From assembly GCA_965200645.1 (NCBI GenBank), contig CBDAUN010000003.1, positions 186,001 to 250,000 of the forward strand: 64,000 nt of DNA, given 5' to 3'. A model generated the notes under the pieces. It saw only the letters and a list, made by a program, of their open reading frames with translations, was not told where the DNA came from and made no database searches. The translations under genes and the position numbers were made by a program. Below, piece after piece: positions 27,607-36,110 of the stretch (within the stretch, counting starts at the first letter, position 1; each line of letters starts with the position of its first letter). This DNA comes from CBDAUN01 sp965200645 (GTDB lineage Bacteria; Pseudomonadota; Gammaproteobacteria; Arenicellales; JAJDZL01).

Positions 27607-28374
27607 CTAGAACTCTGGCTGACGCTTATCGATAAAGGCATCAATCCCATGGATGGCAGAATCAAATTCCATGTTGCATGCCATGCGGTCACTGGCAATC
27701 TGGTATGCGTTTTCCAAACCATTTTCAATTTGCTCATAGAATAGACGCTTGCCAAGCTGAAGCACATCGCGTGGTTTTTGAGCAATATTGTTTGCCAACT
27801 CCAGCGTGCTGGATTCAAGCATATCTGGCTCGGCAACTCGATTAACCAACCCTTTTTTGAGTGCTTCATTTGCATCAATGAATTCACCAGTCAGAAGCAT
27901 TTCAAGTGCATGTTTACGAGCTACATTGCGGCTCAGTGGAACACTGGGTGTAGAGCAAAAGAGACCAAGATTGACTCCGGATACAGCAAACTTCGCCTCA
28001 GTGGAAGCAACAGCGAGGTCGGCGTTGGCTACCAACTGACAACCAGCCGCGGTGGCTAGACCTTGAACACTAGCAATTATCGGCTGGGGAATTTTAGTCA
28101 TAGTCAGCATCATGCGACTGCATTGGTTAAACAAAGCGCGAATTTCTGAGTTACTTTCAGCACCGCGCATTTCCTTTAAGTCGTGTCCAGCACAAAATGC
28201 TTTTCCACGTGCTGCTAATACCACAACTCGGACTGATTCGTCTTGGGCAATTTCATCCAGAGTAGTTTGCAGTGCGAACAGCATAGACGCTGACAGAGGG
28301 TTAAACTTTTGCGGTTTATTCAAAGTCAATCTTACAACTCTGTCAAAACTTTCGCGTTCAAGTAGTTCAGTCAT
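27607..28374 (-). CDS. Enoyl-CoA hydratase/isomerase family
   Basis: 255 residues from the ATG giving MTELLERESFDR; an upstream TTG would add 11 residues with no better ribosome site. Crotonase fold: the oxyanion-hole segment is ARGKAFCAGHDLKEM near residue 55 and VQGLATAAGCQLVANADLAVAS near 105. The usual first catalytic glutamate of classical hydratases is not evident at the second segment, resembling the ECHDC3 subgroup. It converges on phaC with a 48-bp gap. General acyl-CoA role; exact reaction unknown. Confidence 0.85.
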   Translation of the reverse strand: MTELLERESFDRVVRLTLNKPQKFNPLSASMLFALQTTLDEIAQDESVRVVVLAARGKAFCAGHDLKEMRGAESNSEIRALFNQCSRMMLTMTKIPQPIIASVQGLATAAGCQLVANADLAVASTEAKFAVSGVNLGLFCSTPSVPLSRNVARKHALEMLLTGEFIDANEALKKGLVNRVAEPDMLESSTLELANNIAQKPRDVLQLGKRLFYEQIENGLENAYQIASDRMACNMEFDSAIHGIDAFIDKRQPEF

Positions 28375-28540
28375 GGCAAATGGTACGAGTTTGTCTAGTA
28401 AGGCCAAGATTATTGTAGTCCGATTGAAAGATGGTCAGCTCTTTCTTAGAAAATTATATACCTGTGTATTTTTATCATTGATATCAAATCTGAAATGGTG
28501 CGTGCCTTAATTACACCTGATGGCAGAGTAGAACGAGGAT

Positions 28541-28792
28541 ATGACGTCGATCTTTAAGTCCTGGGCAGCACTGAAACCTGAAGCACACAAAAAAGAAGTC
28601 TTTCGTTACTGGGAAATCTACCACCACGATAAGCTTATCGTGGCGACTTTCTCATCGAAGCGGGCGTGCAAGGATGCGCAGCAGAACTTGTGGTCTTTAG
28701 ACAAGCTCAAGCGCAAGTTAGCCCGAAGTCAAACCCCAGCGAGTGTCGCTCATCAGTGGCCTGGCGCGTTTGTATACTTCCCTGACGGGTAG
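28541..28792 (+). CDS. Small hypothetical protein at island edge
   Basis: 83-residue basic, aromatic-rich open frame (three Trp in the N-terminal two-thirds, several Lys/Arg) ending VYFPDG. I do not recognise a family. A GAGG stands unusually close to its ATG. It sits exactly where the base composition begins to change towards the exporter operon and contains a perfect 20-bp palindrome. It may be a real small gene, a remnant left by insertion, or a chance frame. Confidence 0.35.
   Translation: MTSIFKSWAALKPEAHKKEVFRYWEIYHHDKLIVATFSSKRACKDAQQNLWSLDKLKRKLARSQTPASVAHQWPGAFVYFPDG
28624..28643. repeat. Perfect 20-bp palindrome
   Basis: CCACGATAAG followed directly by its exact reverse complement, with no spacer. 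It lies inside the small hypothetical frame about 300 bp before the exporter operon. Could be a protein-binding or recombination site, or chance. Confidence 0.6.
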
Positions 28793-28894
28793 GTCGTGAT
28801 CAATGAAGACAAACTAGCCGCTGCCGTCAGCAAGAACCCCCCGAACCCCATTACATTTCAATTCTGCATTAGTGTTTTCCATAACTGTGCTTCT

Positions 28895-28923
28895 TTGCAT
28901 TAAACGGAAAGTGCAAGTATTAT
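28895..28923 (+). promoter_or_regulatory. Candidate promoter of the peptide-exporter operon
   Basis: TTGCAT as -35, 17-bp spacer, TATTAT as -10. The expected start is only about 15 bp before the ATG of the HlyD gene, so the transcript would have a very short leader; no strong ribosome site is visible there. Confidence 0.5.
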
Positions 28924-28945
28924 TTAATGCCATCACGAATGCTGG

Positions 28946-30253
28946 ATGTCAAATTATTCTTCGAGACGAAAGGCAGCAGATAATCGCAACAAATACGCCG
29001 CTTTGAACGAAAAATCAGCACTTCAGAAATCTCAAGATAGGTTGCAGGCGCCTGAACATCTCGACAGGGTGCTCTACGTAACCACGCCTAAAACGTGGCT
29101 GGCCCTGATCACTCTACTGGTCATGGTCTGCGCGGTTGTAGCTTGGTCAATCATGGGCACGATTGCCACCTACGTGAGGGCCGACGGCATTATTTTGAGT
29201 CGCGGCGGGATGATTGTCGACGCCTCATCCACTGCTGATGGTGCTCTGTCACGAATTCTCCCTTCCGTTGGGGACACAGTGACCGAAGGTGACGTCGTCG
29301 CTGACATCTACAATGCGCAGACCATGGCTCGTTACGTCAGCGCAGTTTCTGTAGCGGATGAATGGGCGCAAATCGTTCGGGAGCGTGTGGCAGAAGCGGA
29401 GCAGGAGAGTGCACTCGCAATTGAGAATATCGCTAAGCAGCGTATACGCCTAGACGAGCTTGAGCAGCTCGCCCGCGAGCGTGTCGATAGGTTTCGTGAC
29501 CGCTTGCTGAGGGACAAAGGTCAGTTGACCCGGGGTGTAATAGACCGAATAACTGTGGAACGCTCTGAGCAAGCCTTTGACCTTGCCCAACGCGACCTGT
29601 TGGATGTATTGCACCGTCGCGATGAGATGGAAGCTACTCACCTGCGCCACAAAAACGATCTAAATGCCCGCGTAATTGAAGCGAAAGCTGAACATACGAC
29701 GGCACGGCATCGGGCGAACGAACTGGCTTCGGTAATCGATACCTGGCACATCCGCGCCCCGGTCACGGGGCGCGTGACTGAGATCAAGGTACAGCCCGGT
29801 GCGACACTTGAACCCGGTGATGCAGTGCTCGGCATCGAGACCGGAATGGAAAGTCTTGATACGCTGTTCTACATTTCTGCGGCTGACGGCAAGCGGGTTG
29901 AAACTGGCATGACGGCACTGGTTTCACCTACGACCGTGAAGCGCGAGGAGTTCGGATCCATTACCGGCAAAGTGGAAAGTCTTTCCGAGTTTCCGGCGAG
30001 CGTAGAAGGGATGGTGGCCGTGCTGAAGCATTCCGAGCTTGCCAGGAGTTTCTCCCGCAACGGACCGCCCTATGCCGGGCGCATTGCGCTGAATGTCGAT
30101 CCAAAGACCGCAAGTGGTTTCGCTTGGACTTCTCCTCAAGCTACGGAAGTAAATGTTACATCCGGCACACTGGCTGCAGTCGAGATCGAGATCGCGAGTC
30201 GTCCACCGGTTGCACTAGTCGTGCCGTGGGTCAAGGAAGCTCTCGGCCTTTGA
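28946..30253 (+). CDS. NHLM-type exporter adaptor (HlyD family)
   Basis: 435-residue membrane fusion protein. A short basic cytoplasmic tail leads to one membrane helix at about residues 48-70 (LALITLLVMVCAVVAW), then a lipoyl half-motif, a long alpha-helical coiled coil at about 135-265, the second lipoyl half (IRAPVTGRVTEIKVQPG, near 271), and a beta-barrel end. The N-terminal APEHLDRVLYVTTPKTWLAL pattern is that of secretion proteins in NHLM bacteriocin export systems. It links the inner-membrane ABC exporter to the periplasm. First gene of a three-gene operon, overlapping the next gene by 4 bp. Base composition is richer in GC than the flanking genes. Confidence 0.88.
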   Translation: MSNYSSRRKAADNRNKYAALNEKSALQKSQDRLQAPEHLDRVLYVTTPKTWLALITLLVMVCAVVAWSIMGTIATYVRADGIILSRGGMIVDASSTADGALSRILPSVGDTVTEGDVVADIYNAQTMARYVSAVSVADEWAQIVRERVAEAEQESALAIENIAKQRIRLDELEQLARERVDRFRDRLLRDKGQLTRGVIDRITVERSEQAFDLAQRDLLDVLHRRDEMEATHLRHKNDLNARVIEAKAEHTTARHRANELASVIDTWHIRAPVTGRVTEIKVQPGATLEPGDAVLGIETGMESLDTLFYISAADGKRVETGMTALVSPTTVKREEFGSITGKVESLSEFPASVEGMVAVLKHSELARSFSRNGPPYAGRIALNVDPKTASGFAWTSPQATEVNVTSGTLAAVEIEIASRPPVALVVPWVKEALGL

Positions 30254-32454
30254 GGGGAAATACTACGCCACCGGAATTTCGACCCAATTTGCAGCGTAAA
30301 AGTGGTGGCCGGCGGGCAGTGCCTACTGTTCTGCAGATGGAAACTACCGAGTGCTCTGCTGCATGCCTTGGCATGATTCTTGCTTATTACGGTTGCTGGG
30401 TGCCACTGGAGACACTCAGAGTCCGTTGTGGCGTTTCCCGCGACGGCGGAAATGCTGCGAACATGCTGCGTGCGGCACGCGAATTCGGCTTGGCCGCCAA
30501 GGGCTTTCGTAGCGAGCGGGAACAACTGTTCGACATCCCCTTTCCGATGGTTGTCTTCTGGGAGTTCAACCACTTTGTTGTGCTTGAGGGTATCAAGGGC
30601 AACAAGGTCTACATCAACGATCCGGGTGAAGGACCACGCCGACTCTCCCTAGAGGAGTTTGATGACGGATATACCGGCATGTGCTTCATTTTTGAGCCAG
30701 AGCCAGTCTTCCGCCGCCGCGGCGCCGAGCCAAGCGTACTAAGCGGCCTCGCGACCCGTTTCGGCCGTGTTCACAATTCACTCATTTTTGCCGCACTCGC
30801 TACATTGGCGTTGGTCGTTCCCGGTATCGCAGTTCCGACGATGATCAAGGTGTTCATCGACGACGTACTGATACGGCAGAACGGTTATTGGCTCACGCCA
30901 CTGCTGGTGGGTCTGTTGCTCGCCGCCATCGCTCAGGGGACCTTAACTTGGTTGCAGCGAGCCTTACTTGCTCGCATGGAAACCAAGCTAAGTTTTGTCA
31001 CCACGACACGCTTCTTCTGGCATGTGGTAACACTGCCGATGCTGTTCTTCAGTCAGCGCTATGCCGGCGATATAGCGAGCCGTGTGCAGTCGAATTTCAC
31101 GGTGGCGCAACTGCTCGCGGGCGAGCTCGCGATTAACCTGATCAATATTCTAGCGATGGTGTTCTACTTTGGAGTGATGTTGTCTTACGATATACCGCTT
31201 ACGATCATCGCCTTTGCCATGGTTGTCATTAATCTGGTTGCGTTGAAGTTTGCAGCCCGTGCTCGCGAGAATGCGAATCGCCGATTGCTTAAGGAGAATG
31301 GCCGGGTGGCAGGTGCTTCTATAAACGGCATCCGCATAATCGAAACGCTTAAGGCTAATGGTGCTGAAAACGACTTCTTCGCACGCTGGTCGGGCATGCA
31401 CGCCAATGCGCTCATCGCGCAGCAGCATCTCTCGCTCGTTACAGCGTTCGCGAATGTAGTCCCGCCACTGCTCACTTCCCTTTCCATCATCGCAATTCTC
31501 GGCATTGGTGGACTTCGCATCATCGATGGCGCGCTGACAATTGGCGCCTTGGTCGCCTTTCAGTTCCTGATGTTCAGCTTCTCTGAACCAGTGCAGGGGC
31601 TAGTACGGTTCGGCGAAGATATTCAACTGATCAAGGGCGATCTTACCCGCCTCGACGACGTGCTGAACTACGCACCGGACGAGCGTACGGTACGCGGTGT
31701 CAGGGAAATCGAACAAGTAGTGGCAGCGCCTGTACCGCAGGGTGTCATCGATCTGGAGAATGTTACAGTAGGCTACAATTCCAAGGATCCACCGCTGATT
31801 GAGGATTTCACCCTCTCTCTCCAGCCGGGCCGGCGTGTGGCTTTGGTTGGCGGTTCCGGTAGCGGCAAGTCGACCATTGCTAAACTTGCCTGTGGTCTGC
31901 TCACTCCTTGGTCGGGGAGTGTGCGCATTGACGGGCAGGAACTTGACCAAATACCACCATCGCGTCTTGCTGAGATCGTGGCTTACGTAGACCAAGAGGT
32001 CGTTCTTTTTGAAGCGAGTGTTCGCGAGAATATTTCGCTTTGGGACCCAACCATTGATGAACGCGACGTTGTCCAAGCTTTACGCGACGCCGCGATCCAT
32101 GACCATATTGCCTCACTGCCGCTGAAGTACGATTCACCTGTCGAGGAAGCGGGGCGGAACTTTAGTGGTGGACAGTGCCAGCGACTGGAGATTGCTCGCG
32201 CATTGGTGCGCAATCCAGCCGTGCTTATTCTCGACGAGGCGACTGCGGCACTTGACCCCTTGACCGAGCTCGAGATAGACGATGCTTTGCGTCGGCGAGG
32301 CTGTACCTGCCTGATTGTGGCCCATCGCCTTAGCACTGTGCGCGACGCTGACGAGATTGTCGTTCTTGACCGCGGTAGTATCGTGCAACGCGGCACGCAT
32401 GATCAGTTGATTGTGCAGGACGGGTTGTATCGAACGTTGGTTAGTTCGGAATAG
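30250..32454 (+). CDS. NHLM-type peptidase-containing ABC exporter (C39)
   Basis: 734 residues from a TTG that overlaps the previous stop (TTGA); a GTG eight codons upstream is the alternative. The N-terminal C39 peptidase cuts leader peptides after a double glycine and looks active: Gln29, Cys35 in TTECSAACLG, His108 in NHFVVLEG, Asp124 in NDPGEGP. Then comes a six-helix membrane domain from about residue 160 to 450, and an ATPase with Walker A GGSGSGKST near 530, signature FSGGQCQRLEIARAL and Walker B LILDEATAALD. It cleaves and exports a small peptide across the inner membrane. The only double-glycine peptide nearby is the 58-residue frame 3.4 kb downstream. Confidence 0.93.
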   Translation: MRGNTTPPEFRPNLQRKSGGRRAVPTVLQMETTECSAACLGMILAYYGCWVPLETLRVRCGVSRDGGNAANMLRAAREFGLAAKGFRSEREQLFDIPFPMVVFWEFNHFVVLEGIKGNKVYINDPGEGPRRLSLEEFDDGYTGMCFIFEPEPVFRRRGAEPSVLSGLATRFGRVHNSLIFAALATLALVVPGIAVPTMIKVFIDDVLIRQNGYWLTPLLVGLLLAAIAQGTLTWLQRALLARMETKLSFVTTTRFFWHVVTLPMLFFSQRYAGDIASRVQSNFTVAQLLAGELAINLINILAMVFYFGVMLSYDIPLTIIAFAMVVINLVALKFAARARENANRRLLKENGRVAGASINGIRIIETLKANGAENDFFARWSGMHANALIAQQHLSLVTAFANVVPPLLTSLSIIAILGIGGLRIIDGALTIGALVAFQFLMFSFSEPVQGLVRFGEDIQLIKGDLTRLDDVLNYAPDERTVRGVREIEQVVAAPVPQGVIDLENVTVGYNSKDPPLIEDFTLSLQPGRRVALVGGSGSGKSTIAKLACGLLTPWSGSVRIDGQELDQIPPSRLAEIVAYVDQEVVLFEASVRENISLWDPTIDERDVVQALRDAAIHDHIASLPLKYDSPVEEAGRNFSGGQCQRLEIARALVRNPAVLILDEATAALDPLTELEIDDALRRRGCTCLIVAHRLSTVRDADEIVVLDRGSIVQRGTHDQLIVQDGLYRTLVSSE

Positions 32455-32458
32455 CTTC

Positions 32459-35419
32459 ATGGCAACCATTCCCATCATCGAGCGTCTAGGCGGCGTCCGC
32501 ATCGAGACTGGTGCGCATCGCCCGTTTACGATGGACGATACTGAGCAGGTTCATTTTGTGGAACAGGGTCATTTGGACGTTTTTACTGTAGCGTTACAGG
32601 GGGATAAAGTCGTCGGAAGACGGCGTTTCGTCGCCCGGGTGCCTGTCGGCGAGATCGCCTTCGGAGTGCATCGGATTAAGGATCATTCAACGCCGGACCG
32701 CGACTTCGGTTTTCTCGCTGTACCTTCTCAGGATGCGGTCTTGGTCGAGGGAACACGTAGTGACGTTGCGTCGGGTAGTTTCGATCTGGAAACTGTCAAC
32801 TGGATCGACGAATGGGTGGTTCGCCTCTCGGAGTTTTTAGTTCGCGGCCAGCCGTCGCCTCAAGATGCATTGTTGCTCGAAGCCGATCCGGAGGTACGAT
32901 ATCCGGCGGGTGCAGTGCTATCTGCGCAGCACCGGGACATTATCTGGGTATCTGCAAATACGCCAATGCGGTTCATCGGTAACAGCCGGATCTACATAGT
33001 TCCAGGGGCGCCAGTCTTTCCCGTCACCGATAGGACTTGGCTTGAGATTAACACTGATGCCGAAGTTTCCGCTGTCTACACGCCAACTGCCTTGGTAAAA
33101 GAGCAGCTGTTGCCGGCGCTGGACCAATTCGCTATGACTGTGCTCGACTTCGCCAAACAGGTCGAGTCCGAGGCAGCTGAAGCGTTGCACGTAAGGCGCA
33201 GCGATGCCCAAAGCGCACGGCGAGAGTCTGTCAGTGGTGCACTTCACGGTTTCAGCGAGGTCTTGGGTGCAAGCAAATTTTCCGTGCAGACTTCGCGAAC
33301 GCAACTGCAGTCTGCGGTGGCGATGGTTGTCGAATCCTGCGGTGGTGTTCTCAAGACTTCCGCGCCCAAAGTTGACGAAAACATACGTGAAGAGTATACC
33401 CCCACTAACGCGGCAGCAGCGGTCGAAGCACTAGTCCGCGGGTCCGGCATAAGAACTCGTTGGATCACGCTGGCACCAGATTGGTGGTGTCGGGACGGCC
33501 CCTCAATTGTGGGATTCAACAAGATGTCTGAACAGCCCGATGCGCCGATGAAGCCAATTGCGATTCTTTCAGATGGTCGTGGCCACTATCGTGCAGTTGA
33601 TCCGGAGACAGGCACGGGTTTTCGAGTCCGTCGCGATGAGGCGGCGCGGATATCATCTGGCGGAATTGTGTTGTATCCACCGCTACCTGATGTGGTCGCC
33701 AGCGGTGGTGCAGCGCTCCGCTTTTCGCTTCGTGGACGGGTACGGGACTTTCGCACAATTGTGGGCGTAGGTATCTTGGGTGGGATCGCAGCACTGTTAG
33801 CGCCGATCTTAACAGGCGAAATTCTCGTCCGGATTATTCCACGTGCCGACATTTCACTTTGGCTCGCCGCCGTTTGTGCCCTCCTCCTCACTGCATTCGG
33901 GACTGCGATATTCAGCATTGTGCAGAGTTTAGCGGTACTCAGAATCGAAACCAGGGTCGACGAGCGTCTGCAAAGCGCCGTGTGGGGTCGCCTGCTCTCA
34001 CTGCCAACGCCTTTTTTCCGGCACTACACTGCAGGCGACCTTGCCGACAGGGCCAACGGGGTCCGCGAAATCCGTCGGGCACTCACAGGTGCCGCTGTGC
34101 AGGCGGCGATGGGCGGTATTTTCTCTGTTTTCAGTCTGGCGTTGCTGTTTTACTACAGTTGGTCGCTTGCGTTATGGGTCTTCGGTCTGTTGCTCATTTT
34201 GACAGGCGTAATTTGGTTCCTCGCGCAAAGTCAGTTGCGACACTACCGCACAGCCTTTCGGGCACAGGGCGCTATCAACGGGTTTGTGTTCCAGATGATT
34301 GTCGGTCTTGCCAAGATCCGGGTGGCGAACGCCGAGAGTTTCGCACTTGCACGCTGGGCTGAGCGCTTCGCGGTGCAGGGAAAGTCGATACTGGCTGCGC
34401 GGCGCTGGGCTGCGGGTCAGCATGCAGTCAACAGTGCGTTTAGGCCGCTCTCACTTGTCGTCATCTTCGCGATTGTCCATCAGGCGCTCGTGCACGCAGA
34501 TTCGCGTCCGACTCTGGATCTTGCCGCGTTCCTCTCCTTCAATGCGGCGTTTGTGCAACTCACTGCGGCAGTGATCGCACTAGCGACGGCGGCGACGACC
34601 ATTGTCGGCATAATTCCGCTCTTTGAGCGCGTCCGACCTATTCTCAATGCGGAGCCCGAAACCGCCGGTGAGGGTATCGACCCAGGCGATCTCACCGGTG
34701 ATATCGAGTTTGCCAACGTCTCGTTTCGTTACGGGCCGGATAGTCCGAATGTAATCGATGGCATTTCCTTCCACATAAGGCAGGGGGAATATGTGGCGTT
34801 TGTTGGCCCATCGGGTTGCGGCAAATCAACACTCTACCGCTTGCTGCTCGGTTTCGACCGGCCCAATTCGGGAACCATTCTCCTTGATGGGCATGATTTT
34901 TCGAGTCTTGACCCGACTGCAGTTCGTCGGCGTATGGGCGTTGTGCTGCAAGGCGTCGAGACGGTCGCGGGCAGCATTTACGAGAACATTGCTGGCATGG
35001 CGCCGCTGAGCGCTGATGAAGCTTGGGCGGCAGCTCGTGCTGCAGCGCTAGAGGATGATATCCTAGCAATGCCGATGGCCATGCGCACAATGCTACCCGA
35101 GGGCGGCGTCGGACTCTCAGCGGGGCAGCGCCAACGACTGCTGATTGCCCGTGCACTGGTTCGAAAGCCCAGAGTCATACTCTTTGACGAAGCCACAAGC
35201 GCACTGGATAACCGTGCGCAATCTATTGTACAGGCTTCACTCGAGAAACTCGGCGTCACTCGGTTAGTAATTGCCCACCGACTGAGTTCCATTCGCGATG
35301 TGGACCGCATCTATGTGCTTGACTCCGGACGCATCGTTGAAACTGGTAGCTATGAAGACCTTATGGAGCGTGATGGAATCTTCGCCGCACTTTCTCGTCG
35401 ACAACTCGTACAACGATGA
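32459..35419 (+). CDS. NHLM-type second ABC exporter subunit (no peptidase)
   Basis: 986 residues from the ATG that follows the previous stop by 4 bp. A long N-terminal region of about 400 residues without a C39 motif precedes a six-helix membrane domain (from about residue 430) and an ATPase with Walker A GPSGCGKST near 785, signature LSAGQRQRLLIARAL and Walker B VILFDEATSALD. In NHLM bacteriocin systems this large subunit pairs with the peptidase-ABC protein as a heterodimer. The N-terminal half is partly rich in Ala/Val and may bind cargo or a regulator; I cannot assign it further. The gene is GC-rich compared with the host background. Confidence 0.9.
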   Translation: MATIPIIERLGGVRIETGAHRPFTMDDTEQVHFVEQGHLDVFTVALQGDKVVGRRRFVARVPVGEIAFGVHRIKDHSTPDRDFGFLAVPSQDAVLVEGTRSDVASGSFDLETVNWIDEWVVRLSEFLVRGQPSPQDALLLEADPEVRYPAGAVLSAQHRDIIWVSANTPMRFIGNSRIYIVPGAPVFPVTDRTWLEINTDAEVSAVYTPTALVKEQLLPALDQFAMTVLDFAKQVESEAAEALHVRRSDAQSARRESVSGALHGFSEVLGASKFSVQTSRTQLQSAVAMVVESCGGVLKTSAPKVDENIREEYTPTNAAAAVEALVRGSGIRTRWITLAPDWWCRDGPSIVGFNKMSEQPDAPMKPIAILSDGRGHYRAVDPETGTGFRVRRDEAARISSGGIVLYPPLPDVVASGGAALRFSLRGRVRDFRTIVGVGILGGIAALLAPILTGEILVRIIPRADISLWLAAVCALLLTAFGTAIFSIVQSLAVLRIETRVDERLQSAVWGRLLSLPTPFFRHYTAGDLADRANGVREIRRALTGAAVQAAMGGIFSVFSLALLFYYSWSLALWVFGLLLILTGVIWFLAQSQLRHYRTAFRAQGAINGFVFQMIVGLAKIRVANAESFALARWAERFAVQGKSILAARRWAAGQHAVNSAFRPLSLVVIFAIVHQALVHADSRPTLDLAAFLSFNAAFVQLTAAVIALATAATTIVGIIPLFERVRPILNAEPETAGEGIDPGDLTGDIEFANVSFRYGPDSPNVIDGISFHIRQGEYVAFVGPSGCGKSTLYRLLLGFDRPNSGTILLDGHDFSSLDPTAVRRRMGVVLQGVETVAGSIYENIAGMAPLSADEAWAAARAAALEDDILAMPMAMRTMLPEGGVGLSAGQRQRLLIARALVRKPRVILFDEATSALDNRAQSIVQASLEKLGVTRLVIAHRLSSIRDVDRIYVLDSGRIVETGSYEDLMERDGIFAALSRRQLVQR

Positions 35420-35786
35420 CGGGAGAGGCTATACACCGTGCGCAAGGAGAGCAGGCAATGTCGATGACTTGCGAGTTATATTTCTAACACATAGACGATC
35501 AGCACAGACCTAGGTCGAGACCTCTAGCCTGTTCTCCTAACCGACTGACATAGCACAGCTACGGAGTTTGGAACCGCAAAGGTAAATGGCGCATTCGAGG
35601 ATACTGCGACCTGACCTCTCAATATGCCGCTCAAATTTTGCATGAATACCGTTAAGCTGTTCACCACACCGAAGATGCCTTGGTCACAGCTTCAGGTTGA
35701 CTCTCGCAGTCAGCGTTGTAATTTGCGAAACAACTCAATTCATGACGAATGAATCAATTCCACTAGTAATTCAAAAAAATTTTAAA
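35420..35786. other. Gene-poor stretch between exporter operon and peptide gene
   Basis: Holds an imperfect inverted repeat (GGAGAGCAGGC at 35446-35456 and GCCTGTTCTCC at 35527-35537, one G:T pair) that could form a large stem after the operon. It also contains a 30-codon open segment without a start (35561-35658, reading SYGVWNRKGKWRIR at its beginning), which may be a gene remnant. No intact gene seen. Confidence 0.45.
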
Positions 35787-35792
35787 TTGACA

Positions 35793-35822
35793 TTGAAATC
35801 ACTATTAATTTCATGATATGGT
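35793..35822 (+). promoter_or_regulatory. Candidate promoter of the double-glycine peptide gene
   Basis: TTGAAA as -35, 18-bp spacer and TATGGT as an extended -10 preceded by TGA. A second -35-like TTGACA lies just upstream. The AT-rich stretch contrasts with the exporter operon. A start near 35830 would give a leader of about 55 nt before the ATG. Confidence 0.5.
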
Positions 35823-35886
35823 AGGGTCCATTCAGTAATGAACATCCCAAACTATCACGGGATAACATATTAAATTGGAGGCAATA

Positions 35887-36063
35887 ATGTCCGATCAAAA
35901 GAAGTCTGAAAAGCAAATGCAAAATGTCGAGAAACCTCGCGAAGTTGAAGATACCGAGGCAGAAGGCATTGTCGGAGGTACTTTTACTCAAGCCCAGTAT
36001 GACGAATGGGAAAGAATGGGCCCAACCGACCGGTCGAACTTTGGTCCGGGGGCAGGCGAGTAA
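35887..36063 (+). CDS. Candidate double-glycine leader peptide precursor (cargo of the exporter)
   Basis: 58 residues, behind a strong GGAGG ribosome site 5 nt before the ATG. A charged, Lys/Glu-rich leader of 31 residues ends in an acidic stretch and AEGIVGG, the kind of site cut by C39 peptidases after Gly31. The remaining 27 residues (Thr32-Glu58) hold no cysteine, are rich in Gly, Asp/Glu and aromatic residues (Phe33, Tyr38, Trp41, Phe52) and end in FGPGAGE. The gene follows the exporter operon in the same direction and is bounded by its own promoter and a hairpin. I recognise no RiPP family in the core, and no modifying enzyme is encoded nearby. It could be an unmodified bacteriocin or a signal peptide. 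Confidence 0.72.
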   Translation: MSDQKKSEKQMQNVEKPREVEDTEAEGIVGGTFTQAQYDEWERMGPTDRSNFGPGAGE

Positions 36064-36079
36064 ATTCTCAATATCCTGT

Positions 36080-36110
36080 GCTAGCCCGGTGCTACGGTCG
36101 TCGGGCTAGC
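36080..36110 (+). terminator. Strong hairpin after peptide gene
   Basis: GCTAGCCCG and its exact reverse complement are separated by a 13-nt loop, with two more pairs possible at the base. It begins 17 nt after the peptide stop codon. No T-run follows, so it may protect the short transcript from 3' decay or need a factor to terminate. Confidence 0.7.

Noticed and set aside
28495..28557. 20-codon frame (MVRALITPDGRVERGYDVDL) ahead of the small hypothetical gene
   Set aside because: Too short, overlaps the next frame, and no ribosome site; cannot be told from chance.
35624..35752. 42-codon frame between exporter operon and peptide gene
   Set aside because: No leader motif, no ribosome site and no similarity to the real precursor; probably chance.
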